Of a stretch of 64,000 nucleotides of DNA, positions 24,640 through 37,560 are shown piece by piece. The notes below the pieces were generated by a model. The model was not told the origin of the DNA. It saw only the letters and a list, made by a program, of their open reading frames with translations, and made no database searches. The stretch comes from Megalobrama amblycephala. Taxonomy: Eukaryota; Chordata; Actinopteri; Cypriniformes; Xenocyprididae. Positions within the stretch are counted from its first letter, which is position 1. The number at the start of each line of letters is the position of its first letter. Position numbers and translations under genes: made by a program. The stretch is from NCBI RefSeq assembly GCF_018812025.1, contig NC_063045.1, positions 15,372,919 through 15,436,918 on the forward strand. Direction: 5' to 3'.

Positions 24640-26030
24640 TTTTAAAATATGATTATTCAAGGGTGTTCGAAGAGAATCTTTTACTCTCAAGCAAATTCCA
24701 TGACCACGCCTGCACCCAATCCGATGTGATTTAAAACGGTCTTGCATCAGAGTTGGGGTCTATAACAAGCAGTGAATTTGTATTGATTTCAGTAGCTAGT
24801 TTTGCTATTTCAATAGCTTAATTGGAACCAAATTGGAGAAAATTCACTTTCGTCCCTTCCCACCTTGGCCTAGTGCATTATTCTAATTTCAAAGCTGTTT
24901 TCTCAATGGCGCGGATTATTTAATAACTTTCAAGGGTTCTAATTTTAAAATAATCTTTATGTTCTGTTGAGGTTCTACCCAGTTTATTTTCTAAAGCGAG
25001 CTAAAGATCAACTAGGCTATACTAAATATGTAAAACATAAATCTTAAACACTTATGTTTTTCGTGATATGTAAATCGAAAAATAGTGCTGTCTTGGTAAT
25101 ACTGTCCGATAGGCCTACTGATCCAAACTGAAAACGCTAGAGCAGCGAACTGTTGCTATGGTAACCTCCGTAAGCGAACTCTATATTTTAATCTAACTTT
25201 TGTGGTTAGCCTACTTAAAAAAAAATGACTCTAGGCGTACTTATTTATGAAAGAATACATACATGAGAATATAAGATTTTATGTATTATTTGCAAACAAC
25301 GTGAATGCACACATAGCTTTTGCTAGAGACGTTACTATTCAAATTGATATGTCCACATACAGATATCTATTCTGCTTTACATCGTGATATTACAGTACAA
25401 CCTTATTTGCCACCTTTTTTAAAATTCTGTAGGCTACAGTAAAGGCCATTATGGCAGTAATGTCTTATGTAAGCCCGTAAGTAGCCTAATTCACGTCCAA
25501 GTTCTAAACCACCTCCTTACTCCTGTTCTGTAAAATAACTGAGGACAGAGATGTACGCGCCACCATAAGATCTAACATTGTTGCTCTATAATGCTTGCAG
25601 TACTGTCTCCGCGAGCTTAGATTTTCATGATCAATCTCTGTGCTCGCCCGCCAAAATGGATCGATAGGAGAGAGTGACCTTTAAATCAAATTGCTAAGAG
25701 ACCGTGCCGCCTAGGAGGAGAGCATCAAAGGGTTAAATTGCATTGCGTCACCACTAAATTTTACCAAGGGGGGGATTTAATAATTTTATCACAGCTGATA
25801 TTCCAGAACAACGCCTCCAAATCGTTTGAGTCACGGCACAAAGCACTTGGGCTTGTTGTAAATATACTTCACTTTCCGCCTTATCTGATGCATATTATAC
25901 TGACCTGAGAGCTAGTTCCGCTGTATGCAGTAATTTATTTCGCATCAACCCGTGCAAATCTTGCTGGTGCAATATTAAATTTAAATGGAGTGATAAAATT
26001 AATTTGCATTAACAATTTGCCATAATTCAT
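24640..26030. promoter_or_regulatory. Candidate intronic enhancer region
   Basis: Mostly repeat-free DNA of balanced composition inside onecut3 intron 1. The segment 25560-26030 is particularly gene-like in complexity without an open frame. It has atcaatct, ggatcgat and ttatcacagctgatattcc, an E-box cagctg, and aatcaaattgc. Intronic location beside a developmental regulator makes a conserved enhancer plausible. This is inference. Confidence 0.35.
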
Positions 26031-26091
26031 GGTAACTGCTAATGGTATAAATATACAAGAATATAATTCTAATGGGCATTTTATATATATT

Positions 26092-26096
26092 TAAAA

Positions 26097-26169
<73 letters not shown>
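26092..26169. repeat. Compound poly(A), (TA)n, (TG)n repeat
   Basis: A run of about 22 A bases passes into TA repeats (about 26114-26153) and then TG repeats (to 26169). Confidence 0.95.
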
Positions 26170-29100
26170 ATGCATTTTACATACAATGAATGCACAGCCT
26201 TTTATTGGCAAAACAAATGTAAACATTCAAACTTGCCAGTGTGGTCAGATACAAAACCAACAGGTATCCTCCAGAGGCTGAGAGACCGGCTGGTTTCTGA
26301 CACATCTTGAGGCATCAAGGGCCATTTAACAGAGCAGTGACTCTATTGGTGTGCCATTACATCATTTACAGACACATTGAGCCCACAACCTGCTAAATTA
26401 GTCAATCAAACCATCTTGTAACAGCTGTGAAACCCAGAGCCTAACCACGTTTATTAGCACACCACCATTGATAGTTTTAGTCCGTCAACATTTTGAAATA
26501 TTCTTGTTACGGTCTTACAAATAAAGATCCTAATAATGATCTTTTAGGACCATCTTCTTAATAACCCTTTAATAACTATTTTTGATGTACATGGTTCTTT
26601 GGAGATTAAATGATTATGTTCTTGATGGTTTTTCAGACCAGAATATTTTTGACTGGAATATTTTTTTAAAGAGAGTGCAGTTGTACATGTTCAATGACAG
26701 CTTGAGCCCACACAAGAAATGAAACCTATTGATTAATCCTGTGGTATTTTCAGAGGTTTTAAATGTTCTTTCAAGACTTTGTGCAGGGTGTTTAGTCCCC
26801 CAACCCTTCAGACCTCTTAAACCCACTTCACTGTAATTGTAGGTCAAGCAGTCTTTACAACCAAACACATTCCATTGTGTCGATATGCCTATAGAGCGGA
26901 TGTTTGACTAAAACAACAGTTTTATTAGACTGTTCAATTATTGATCTCACCACAATAGTCATGTGTTATGATCATGTCAACATTAACAAGAAAGGCTTAG
27001 TTCTTAAAAGAACCTGCTTGTACAGTAGTTAGACCACAGGTTTGGCCCTTTACCTCGCCCACCACCCTCCTCCATGGCTAACTCAGCAGAATCGGCCCCT
27101 GTCAAAACATCGACCTTTGAGACGATTAGCACCAAGTCACGCTGATAAAAATGGCAGACATCCAATAAATCAAATCAGAGAAAAAGATCAAATCAATCCA
27201 TGATAAGTCCTAAAGAAATGGTAGCCTACCAGTGAGTTGTTTAAAAGGTGAGAGACTTTTAAAAGTCATGTGCTTGTTTAGTCAGGCCACCTGATAGAGA
27301 GAGCAGCTGGAAAAAGGTGTAACATCATTAGTAATGTTTAAGAGAGACAACAAGCCTCACTCACAGCATAACCTACATATCAGCTGTTTACATTAGTGTT
27401 TCCCAACCCAGGCCCCCCAACAGATTATCTATTATTAGTTCTGATTTCCACGTTCTATTGTTAAATATATTTACACAGCACACAGGCATACTCATGCTAA
27501 TCACACCCCTGCTTATCTACAGCAAAATAGTTGCTGATGATAACAATTCATGTTCATACAAGGGCAATTTCATGACACACTGACTTTTTAAACACCGTTG
27601 GATAGGCCTCTATGGGAGCCACTCCGCTCCCAATTTCAGCTCAGCCGCACTCTATGCATCGATCCTAGGCAGACTGGTCGGCTGAGCGGCGCGGCCAGTC
27701 ATCGATCTCTGCACTCCCTCAGTCCTCCCACTTGAAATCCAAGAGAGCGCGCATACACCTCCAGCTTTCACAGGAGACACCATTTATTTATTTATTTAGA
27801 ATTTGTGAAGTCAAGAACCCTTGGACTGAACCCTTGGAGTTTGGTTATTTTAGTTCCAATTAGCCGATAATGATGAAACCAAGTTTAACCCTCAAAGACA
27901 AGAACCTGCCATGGGCTTATGAAGCTAAATGTAGTCCTGTACTTCAAACATGAATGACTCTCTTTGATGAGTAGTACAATGTTTGCCCCATACATTTCAC
28001 TGTACCTTCAAAGGCACACACTGTATTCTGCAATATCAATAATTTATCATATGGCAACAACTCCTATCATAAGCTTTGAACATATAAGAATCAGAACCAT
28101 CTGAAATGCTGAACATAGATTGCTGGTTTAGACAATATATACTGCAGTTTATAAAGCTTATACAGACCTTATGCACCAGAGAAATGGGCATGCAGCCATC
28201 TTTAGAAAACTTCAGTTTTTGTGGTAACTCTATGGCATCACTGTCGAATAGTAATTAGCTGGTAAAGTGTATTTACAATGCTCATGATAATTTAGTTAAT
28301 TACAATAAGTAATGTTTGAAGCAGATGTCATAATGTCAGTTAGACCAAGACGATTTTAAAATGAGCAGTTGATTCATAAATCCGTAAGATCTTACCTTCA
28401 TGCTGTGGACATACAATCCAAAAGACAGAACACAACGAGCACAGTGCTGAAAAGGGGCGGGTCTTTATATAGTCTATACAGAATGTGAAGAATCACGCCA
28501 TGTTGAGTTCTGGGTAATGGTCTCGTTTAGACGCCATATTAGGAGGACCGCGCTGCCTTTCTGCTAGTGAGTTCAAGGCAGTGTTTTGATTTTCTGTAGA
28601 TCGTTCATACTGCATTGATAATTGCCATAACTCACATCATCATTCAGGGAGAAAATTCCCCTCCATGACCATGATAAAGTGAATATGTACAATGACAACA
28701 ATAAAACTTTAGTTACATTTAAATGTTTCCAACAAAGAAATGGATCAATTTCTTTCAACATTTCTATCTGTACATTTCTACTATGTGACGGCCGAAGCAG
28801 CAGTGAGCGCCCAGCGTGTGACACTGTTTTCATGGTAACTGCAAAATTACAGTGAAAACATCAAATTATCATGCAATGCAATAAAATAGCTTCTTTTCCC
28901 TGCAAGCGAATGCCATGAAGAATGTTAATATTTAATTTAAAGGCACAAACAAAACATATGTAATAATTTCAGTATCGGTAGCAGAGGGCGATCCTCTTAA
29001 GATGGAGGCACCGCCCCAGAATGCAACGGTGTGATGTAGCTTCACATTATCTATCCCATAGATACATATAAATACATAGATGCCTCATAGCAGCTGTTTC

Positions 29101-29294
29101 TATGTGCGGTTATACGTATGCCGTCTGCCATATTGGAACGCTCAAAGCCAGTCCGTGAACATTCGAGAGCAAATTGACTGAGCGTCTGCAATCATAGTTA
29201 TATGCATGTATAAATACCTGTATCTGCAATAGACTTTAGTATGATTTTCATAGGATTTAGTTTATCATTAATGAAGGCGTTAGCTAACACGACA

Positions 29295-29952
29295 TTAAAG
29301 GTAGGGTAGGCAATTTTTTATAAACACTTTTTGTTATACTGATTGAAGCTTTCTTCACATCCTGATATCAATCAATAATATATGTGTTCTAAATATTAAA
29401 ACATACATATTTCTTCTGTGGAAGTCTCAGGACCAAAAAATGTTCATTAATATGATTAATATGTCCTTCGTGCCTGTCAACATTTGTATTTCCATACCTC
29501 CACGCACCCTTCTAGCACAGACATCACACGACATCTGCGCATTCCATAATACTATGTAGAGCTGTAGACAAACCGAGCACCACAAAAAAAACAACAGACG
29601 CCTTTTACAAATGGCAACCAGTGACATTCTACCCGGAGCTGTTCACATCCTCGGACTTGGATTTATGCGTTTGTGTGTCAACACTGTCAACACCGAAATT
29701 AATCTGCAGCAGTCAGGTGGTACAAGTAAGAGCTCTGTAAGTTGTTTATGTTCATTATTATTGTAATGTTATGTGCTTTGAGATATGAGGTAATTTAACG
29801 CTGTCTTTCTCATGTCGCTTTGTAGAATCTGCTTTGTGTGTTTGTGTTTTGAAAGAGGAGTAGCTTTGGAGAGCACTCTGAAGGGTGATCTCATGCTTTC
29901 AAAGCTAGCTTGCTATTGTAAGCCTCTCCGAAATTGCCTACCCTACCTTTAA
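29295..29952. mobile_element. Inverted-repeat element with TTAAAGGTAGGGTAGGCAA termini
   Basis: The left end ttaaaggtagggtaggcaat at 29295 is matched by the inverted right end attgcctaccctacctttaa ending at 29952. The interior (about 600 bases) has no long open frame. It is a non-autonomous DNA transposon inside onecut3 intron 1. Confidence 0.8.
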
Positions 29953-30082
29953 AAAGTTACCATAGTTTAAATACCTGTAATATTGAGTTAATAAATACAT
30001 TTTTACAACCAGAAACTGAAAAAACATGTTGACCATTCCAAGATGGTGGATGCGTTGACATGTCTGGAGCAGTCGAATCTGG

Positions 30083-30287
30083 GGCCCTGTCCCAAATGGC
30101 ACACTTATGCACTTACGGTCTTGTAGACTTAAATGGCTGCCGTGTGCGCCTTTATGTTCATGAGACCATAGGGTGTCCCATTTGTCATTTTAGGTTTCAG
30201 AAGGGTGCTCGCAAGCGGAGTTACGTCACGAAAGTACGGACTTGTAGGAAGACCGTGAGTGTTTAGGGTGCCATTTGGGACAGGGCC
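30083..30287. mobile_element. Short MITE with GGCCCTGTCCCAAATGGCAC termini
   Basis: The left ggccctgtcccaaatggca is matched by the inverted right tgccatttgggacagggcc. It is about 205 bases. The small plus-strand open frame at 30060-30266 lies over it and is not a gene. Confidence 0.85.
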
Positions 30288-32999
30288 TACATACACATCT
30301 ATGCTCTATCCACCTTTTTCCTAACTTTCCTAAAGCGTTTTAGATGGATTTAGATTTAATACACTGAAATGCACTAAGAATCTCTCGTTTTTCTCCCCAA
30401 ATCCTCACATCTCTTTCCATGACAATGACGAAAATCACTTTGAATAACTATCAATTATTACTCAATGTTCTAGTTAATTAACATTTTTGATTAAGGCAAC
30501 GTGTTACATAGGCCTAATACAGAAATATAGGCTAGTGATATTTAATACGTCAGCAATATTGCATATTCAGGAAGACATAATCAGGAGTTATTCGTGGTCT
30601 GTGGTAGTAATCTGTTAATGCTTTTACACTTTTAAATGTCCTTTAATGTTTGACGGTGGAAGGGTGAGTAATGTGATCTCATTGTACCCAGTTTTTGAAA
30701 ATGCTTATTGCGTTCATGGAGCGAACCTTTTGCTAATTGTTTACAGTTTAGCCTAAATTATAATTCGCACAAAGCGTCATGGGGTGTATTGGAAAAAGGT
30801 GGATACCTTTCACTGTGGGTCATTATTCGCAAACACCTTGACTATTCACTTACTGCAAACTACATCTTTGTGTGTCTTAGTTCATAACATTTTAGAAGGA
30901 TGATCAACATTTTCTTTGTTTTAGTAGGCTAATGTCTTTAATATCCTCTTCGTAAACAACACAAAGATTCTGAAGTAAGTTCATGGCTAATGATTTGCGA
31001 TAATGTCACGGCTTCAATAGGTTGAGCTGTTATTTCAAATTACCTGAATATTAGCATACTGATCTTTCCTTATTGCATTACACTAAATTTAGTCGAGTAT
31101 TTAGAGAGAGCCTTGAGCACAATCTTGTTTACAACAAGAGCTTACCAATTAACACAAAACTATTCTAGTAGACAAAAAAACAAAAAAACAAACACGGAAG
31201 CCTAAAATGCCAACTCAATTTTCTAACTCTAAGATATTCGTAACTGTGGTCTTGTTATTTATTCATTTTTATCAAATATTCAGATAAGCCTATTTTAGAC
31301 AATGTGCAGGCTAAAGATTAGGCCTAGGCTATATAAAAGTTTTCAAACGTGTTCTTGAAAACAGCCATACAAGCATAAAAAGTGCTAAAAGAAAGATGAG
31401 GAATGGTTAGTCTAAATGCTCTCATTACAAAACGCATTTGTATATACACAATCGAATAGCTTAAGCCTAATTTATTAAAAATAAATAAGCATTCTGCAGA
31501 CATTTGCGGTGAATACGGAGTAATTAAAAGACGTACCTGCGATTGGCTAATGTCTCACATCGAGACTAATTAACGCTATCATAGGTCATACATAAATGGA
31601 TGCTTGCTGTTGTGATTTTTTTAGTCATTATTCTGAATCATACGGCAGTGTGTCCTCATTTGTCATTCCCCACACTGCACAGCACGCAGTGCTAGGCTAT
31701 TATTGGTATTATTTCGAATTTAGACTTGGCGCCCCATTGGTACAAGGCAGGCATACCGTAGTTTCTGGCTCATTACCAGAACAATTTTCATGGAACTACA
31801 ATTAATTAAATGAAATGAATTTCAAAAACGAATTATTTACGGATTTATCGATCGGTAGGGTATTGAACACCACAAGCCAACCCCGCTATCATCGGTGTGT
31901 TGCAAGGCATGCAAGTCAGAAACTATACACTGCTAGAGAACGTAACAGTCGTTGAAAAGTATTTTTGAGCATCTCAGAGATTTGCATACATGAACATCTT
32001 AGTTCACGAAAATGGTGCGCCTTTAATGTGAAAACAATGAAAAGCTGAAGCCGATGTTATCCGCAAAATTCTTTTTTAGGCTAGTCAACTCATCATAATG
32101 TATTTAACTATAATTATTATTTAAAAATGGATATTTGTAGAAACAGCATTAAATGATCTTTCTATGAACAGTGTCATGACCTTGAGTACAGTTTAATTAA
32201 CTGTAGCCTAAATCTGTCAACCCTATAGCCGTCAAAGGCTTTCTATTTTACATTTAACCTTAAGGCACAACGCAACTTATTAATATTCAAATGGATTTCT
32301 TTTTATGACAATGATAAAAACTTTAAAAGATTAAAAATAACATTTTCAAAACACGAATGCACCATTTTTTTGTGGAACGACCGTTACACTCAACTGCTGT
32401 ACCTGCAACAGCAGAGCCTAATAGATGAAAACCCTTCAATATTTTGTTTTGCGTAATTAATTCAAATATAGGCCTAACTATAAAATGAAGTTTATTTCCT
32501 TCTGTTTAAAGAAAGAAAGACTAGCCTACAGTGTGTTCTGTTTAGAATTTGTGAAATTTATCAGACGTGCTAATAACAAGCGAGAGTGTCAAAAAATCCC
32601 TCGGAATGCTTCAATTCACTCTTTGTCACTCATTGCCTTATTTTTTTTCTGTACAATATATTTGTGGTTCTGTCCCACACTCTGCTCACTGTAGCTCTAA
32701 AGTCTGCAGCTATCGATTTTTTCCTTTTCTACGCCGAGCTTGGTTCAGTAATCAGGGCCCCCTTCCCAACCGATCGATCAATATTGATTACAAAATCTTA
32801 CGCCTGTAAACCGTTTACACCAGGGAATATCGCCAGCGACACCTGCTGGTTGACTCAGGTTATAACACCAAACACAGCTTTCTAGGTTTGTTGGAGTAGC
32901 CTACTGATGGGATGTGTGGTGTTGGAGAACTGAGAACCACTGTCAAAACGCAAATGACTTTCAAAAACAAAAGGCTCCAGTAAATCTTGCTGAAAGGTC

Positions 33000-33470
33000 G
33001 TCTACGTAAGATACGCTGAGGTCTGCTTTTTCAGGCGTAGTTATTTCAGTCGAGCGCCACAGACGACTAATAACAATTTAAAAGGCTTTAAAGCTTCATC
33101 ATTCACTTTAGACTCGGCGCTCCGAGACACCTTTATGCGATAGGAATAATTTTATGCGAAAACAAATATTATAGGCACGTTAGTACCGTCAACATTTAAA
33201 CGTTACACTTCAATTGTACAATGCATTTAATGGCGTGCGCGCGCGTGTGTAAACGGAGAGTGGCTGATATAGAATCTGAATATGATGGATGCGGTCCAGG
33301 CAGTTAGACGCCTGTAGTAAACAGATTTGACTGCGAGAGGTGACGTGATCAATGGGCCTCAACTCAGTGTAATTAGATACATGGCACCACAGTTTGGCTT
33401 CAGTCACTCCACAAACGCACACATATAGATAGATAAAATCGGAGTAAGACGCAAAGAGCTGCTGCTTTTA
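33000..33470. promoter_or_regulatory. Candidate regulatory block near the onecut3 intron 3' end
   Basis: Repeat-poor, CpG-containing sequence about 1.1-1.5 kb upstream of exon 2. Motifs include tgacgtgatcaatgggcc near 33341 (CRE half-site plus a Onecut-like ATCAAT) and gtaattagatac near 33370. Regulatory status is inferred. Confidence 0.3.
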
Positions 33471-34049
33471 GATGACTTAGGCGACGGAGGTAAGAAATTA
33501 ATGATCCATTCAAAAATAACGCTGAGAGAAGCAAAAGTTCTGTGAGTGCATTGGAAAACAAAACAATGTAAATAGGCGTAAATGTAAAATATATGAAATA
33601 TTATGTTAAAAAAAATACCTAATATAATTGCAATTAAGTCACTTTGGTAAAAAAAAAAAAAAAAAAAAAAAAAGCCATCTGATCATCTTTTTTTTTTTTC
33701 ACATAATAAAATTTGTACTTTCAAGCATCGTAAAACATTTCTTGGCATACTCATGTTTCCTAATGCTTTGGTACAACACTCGCAATGTTTACTGCCCTCA
33801 AGTAGGCAGCCAGAATCTCTCTCTGTGCGTTGCCAGGACAGATACAGGGAGGTGGTGGTGTGAGTTAAAGGGAGTTTGAAAATACCCTGCCTCTCTTAGG
33901 TCTGTGCCCTCCAGTGGCCTCTGTTTGAAGTCGCAGACTACAGACCTGCTGGAGGGGCGTTCAGTCCGAACTCTCTGTGGACGACCCCACCTCCAAAAAC
34001 AGACACATACACACTAAAATAGGATGAGTCAATACCCCCTTGCGTCTTT

Positions 34050-34146
34050 CTTTTTCATTTCTTTCTCTCTCTCTCGCTCTCTCTTTTTCCTTCATTTTTC
34101 TTTCCTTCTTTCTTTCACTCTCTTTTCTTTCTTTCTTTCTCTCACA
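34050..34146. repeat. CT/CTTT-rich low-complexity tract
   Basis: Pyrimidine-rich simple repeats upstream of the exon 2 acceptor. They give a spurious KERE-rich open frame on the minus strand. Confidence 0.85.
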
Positions 34147-34537
34147 CACACAAAGACCCCTACTTTTGTATAGCAGTCACTCGCTCTCCTACTGTGAGCG
34201 CAAACTGCATTAATATTGAATCAAACAGCAGTGTCTCCAACGACCAGGCTGAGGTGCTCACCGCTGGCCTGCTCTGTCTGCTCTCTTTAAAGGGATGATT
34301 TTTGACCTCCGGGGAGATAGAATGGATTTGTCTTAAATCACTATTAATCCACAGCCAAACAGGAGAGTCTGAGCATTTCGACTCCCTGCAAAGCCGTTCA
34401 TCTGTGGAATTTGCTTTGAAATAGGGCATTTCAGTATGTAGAGCAAACATGAGGCTAATTAATTTTTTTCCTCTCCATTTTCTTTGTCTACTTCCCTTTC
34501 CCTGAACCTTTCTTATTTATCCTCCTGATCCCCACAG

Positions 34538-34842
34538 CCTGCAAGCGTAAGGAACAAGAGCAGCACAAGGAACGCAATATGGCACCCAAGAAGCAGCGCT
34601 TGGTCTTCACCGATCTGCAGCGTCGCACGCTCATCGCCATTTTCAAGGAGAACAAGCGGCCCTCGAAGGAAATGCAGCTGACCATCTCGCAGCAGCTAGG
34701 CCTGGAACTCAGCACCGTCAGCAACTTCTTCATGAATGCACGTCGCCGCTGCGTTGATCGTTGGCATGAGGAACACCATCACGGCCACGTAGCCAGCCCC
34801 GGCCAGCCAGGCACCTCCGCCACCACCTTCTCCAAGGCTTAA
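34538..34842 (+). CDS. onecut3: Onecut3, coding exon 2 (homeodomain and C-terminus)
   Basis: The acceptor ccccacag at 34530-34537 is followed by CC, which completes an Ala codon with the exon 1 overhang, then CKRKEQEQHKERNMAPKKQR. The homeodomain spans roughly residues 368-427 of a 452-residue protein. Its third helix reads LSTVSNFFMNARRRC, with the Phe and Met that set Onecut homeodomains apart from classical WFQN homeodomains. The KKQRLVFTDLQRRTLIAIF stretch and the FSKA C-terminus at 34840 fit ONECUT3; ONECUT1 and ONECUT2 end in CTKA, from memory. The stop codon is 34840-34842. Confidence 0.95.
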
Positions 34843-37268
34843 ATCTGAACCCCTTTTTCCCCTGGGCGGCTGAGACTGGATTTTCATTCCTCACATAGTC
34901 ACCCGTTGCGTGCCAATCAATCCCACTGCTGCCAAAATAAATGGCAAAGTTTCAAGTAAATGCAACCTATTACTTCTTTGGGACTGTTATTAAATCAAGC
35001 CAAACATCTCCACATGGAAAAGCACCACATCATATTCACATAAACCACAAAAAAAGTGAGCGGAAGTGATCTGTTAGTGCGCTCTTCATGCAGTTGAGGA
35101 CAAACGAGCACTTTCACAGCTCACAGCACAGAAGGCTTGTTACTCAAGCGAGGTTGTCAAAGAAAGCCACCACCTGCATCATCACTCTCAGGCCCACAGC
35201 GGCACAATTCCCTAATGGCCAGTTGTTTCTCTGAGGCTCTCAGATCATATGCTAAGCTAATGAATTGAGAAACTAATCGATACAGACAGAAAGGCGAAGG
35301 ACGTCGACCTCTATTGAAGGTGAAATGGAACAAGCTCCCGCAACAAGGACTTGCGCGTTCACCCAGCACAGCTCTCCATACGGTTTATTTTGCACAGATG
35401 GAAATGGAGGGCTGCCTGGGCAGCAACGTTTCACTGCACTTGTGGTTAATGCATGTTCACACAATTCAAAATATCCATAATGCAACAAGCGAATCAGTTG
35501 AGAACTGGCATCAGGTCTGGAGACAAAATACTGGACCATTTTCATCAATGGTCCACCCTTTCTGATCTCAAAAAACTATGACATTTCAGTTATGAATAGA
35601 ATATTTTTCATTCCGTATAGATACAAAATAGGCCAAAGGTCAAGACAGGTACAGCCAAACACAACGAGAGGCACATTTTAAACGCGTGTGAAAATATTTG
35701 ATACAAAATGGTACATTCACACACAAATGAAATATTACTGACAAATCAAATGTTATGTTTATCCTGTGAAGTGGACAAGGGGTAAACACAGTCCAAAATG
35801 TTACATAATATAGTGCCAATAATGTTTGCCTTAATATAAAAGTTCACATACCCTCAGCCAGAGTCCACACCCAAACCGGCATTATGTGCCATATAGCAAC
35901 CAACAATCATCTTTTAAAAAGAATCAGAATCTTTTTTTTTTCTAAACAAAAATTATGAAAAAAAATTAATGCTTTAAATCATTCAGTACATGTGGTCTGT
36001 GATAAAACCAACTGAAAAGGTAGAAATATCTTTACAGCAACACAACAGAAACAGAAAACAAATCCTCTTTAATCCCCTATGTTTCTCTTGATCTGTCTCC
36101 TACTTCCTTTCTCTTCATAATATTAAAGCGGGTAATTGGTACAAAATATTTCTATTTCTTATTAAACTTGTGATCCATGCATATGTGAGGTATTGATCAC
36201 TTGGAAAATTAAAAAAAAGAAAAGGAAAAAAAAAGGACTTTCTAAAAGAATAACCGAACTTCGGAGGACTGCAGCTGGACATCTCTGCATTGCATGTGAA
36301 CTACCACAGGTCATAACGGAAGGAACTTTCACTGACCGTGAAACAGATATTGCTCTCTCGGCTCTGTTGAAGAGTAAACAAAACAAAAACAAGAATTCCA
36401 CCCGAAATTCCTCCGTAAAACCTCGAAAAACCCTGCCAAAATGGGTGTGAAACAAGGGCACAACCTTACCTCCGTTGGGAGATGTTCAAAATCGAAGAGG
36501 AGTTTTTTTTGTGTGTCTTTGAATGCAACAGTAGCATTTCTGGAAATGTTGCAGGACTTGCTGAACAGATAAAAGTCGGCACTGTTAATGCAAAAATGCT
36601 CTGAGCATTGGAGTTATAAGCAGGCCCAGATGGAATCTGCTGAACTACGGTAGAAAATTCAGTGGAATTCTGCGGAATGAATTCAAACATGATGCAATGT
36701 GTAGCTGAAAGCATAATCAAATTAGCCAAAATATTTAATAAATGAATATTCAAGCAATGGCAGATGTGTAGAATTTTGTGAATGACTGGCAGTCAGATTC
36801 TGTGGAAAACTGAGGAAATCCTTCCACAGAATTATGTACGCAGATTCCGTGTGGGCCTGGTTATGAGCATTAAGAGGGAGCAGATTTGAGCTACATGAAT
36901 CAGCGGGCATCTATATGTACATTAGCTGATAAAACTGACCTTTTGTTTGTAGTGAGAACCAGTGTGGCTACCTCACTGAGCTGGGTGGTTTGTGAAACAG
37001 CCACTGATACCAAAGATTCTTTGACCTGCCAATCCTGTGCTGCCAAAGGGAGGAATACACACAAATACCAAAACCCCAAAAGCATAACCAAAGCTGTTAT
37101 AGGTGCAAACAAACAAACAAAAAGACAAATGGATTTAACACATAAGATGACATATACATACTCTCACAGTGCAGTCAGACTGCATAGCACCACACTGAGG
37201 GATGCGGCTGCTATGCAGATTGAGTTGAGTGCCTTTTTCCTTCAACAACGGGTGGGACTGCTCTGGAA

Positions 37269-37302
37269 GACACACACACACACACACACACACATACACA
37301 CA
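37269..37302. repeat. (CA)n microsatellite
   Basis: CA dinucleotide run of about 34 bases with one interruption near 37294. Confidence 0.9.
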
Positions 37303-37389
37303 GAATCACACGCACACACTTTTGGTCAGTTCACAAACAGAACGCGTTTAAGTTCCATTTCGCTACTTTTTAATTGTTTTTCTGTTTAA

Positions 37390-37560
37390 ACTTGCGCTAG
37401 CCTACACTGACGTTTTTGACCGTTAAGCGTTACGAGGGTTTTCAGTGTCTCGCGCGGGACCGCCGCGATTTAAAGGTGCCGCGTCGATTTTAAAAACGCG
37501 TTTCGAGATCGTGTGCCATTTTCCATAAACGTAAAAACGCGTATTGTGTGAACAGCACCT
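37390..37560. promoter_or_regulatory. CpG-rich patch downstream of onecut3
   Basis: A short island with many CpG (ctcgcgcgggaccgccgcg near 37450, gccgcgtcgatt near 37478, aaacgcgtttcgagatcg near 37494) in AT-rich surroundings. It could be a small CpG island or promoter inside the presumed 3' UTR. No open frame is attached. Confidence 0.3.

Larger units (their letters stand above)
22111..34537 (+). other. onecut3 intron 1 (12.4 kb)
   Basis: Bounded by gtgagtg at the 5' side and ccccacag at the 3' side, with phases matching the two coding exons. It contains microsatellites, three inverted-repeat elements (23060, 29295, 30083) and at least two repeat-free patches likely to be regulatory (24640-26030 and 33000-33470). 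I found no nested gene. The 139-codon minus frame at 23521-23940 overlaps another open frame on + and has no splice support. Confidence 0.85.

Noticed and set aside
27390..27640. Remnant of another interspersed repeat (agtgtttcccaacccaggcc)
   Set aside because: Only one end motif is visible and no matching inverted end was found.
36886..37389. 167-codon plus-strand frame downstream of onecut3
   Set aside because: Part of it is a THTHTH run from a (CA)n repeat. No Kozak, splice or family support; it lies in the presumed 3' UTR.
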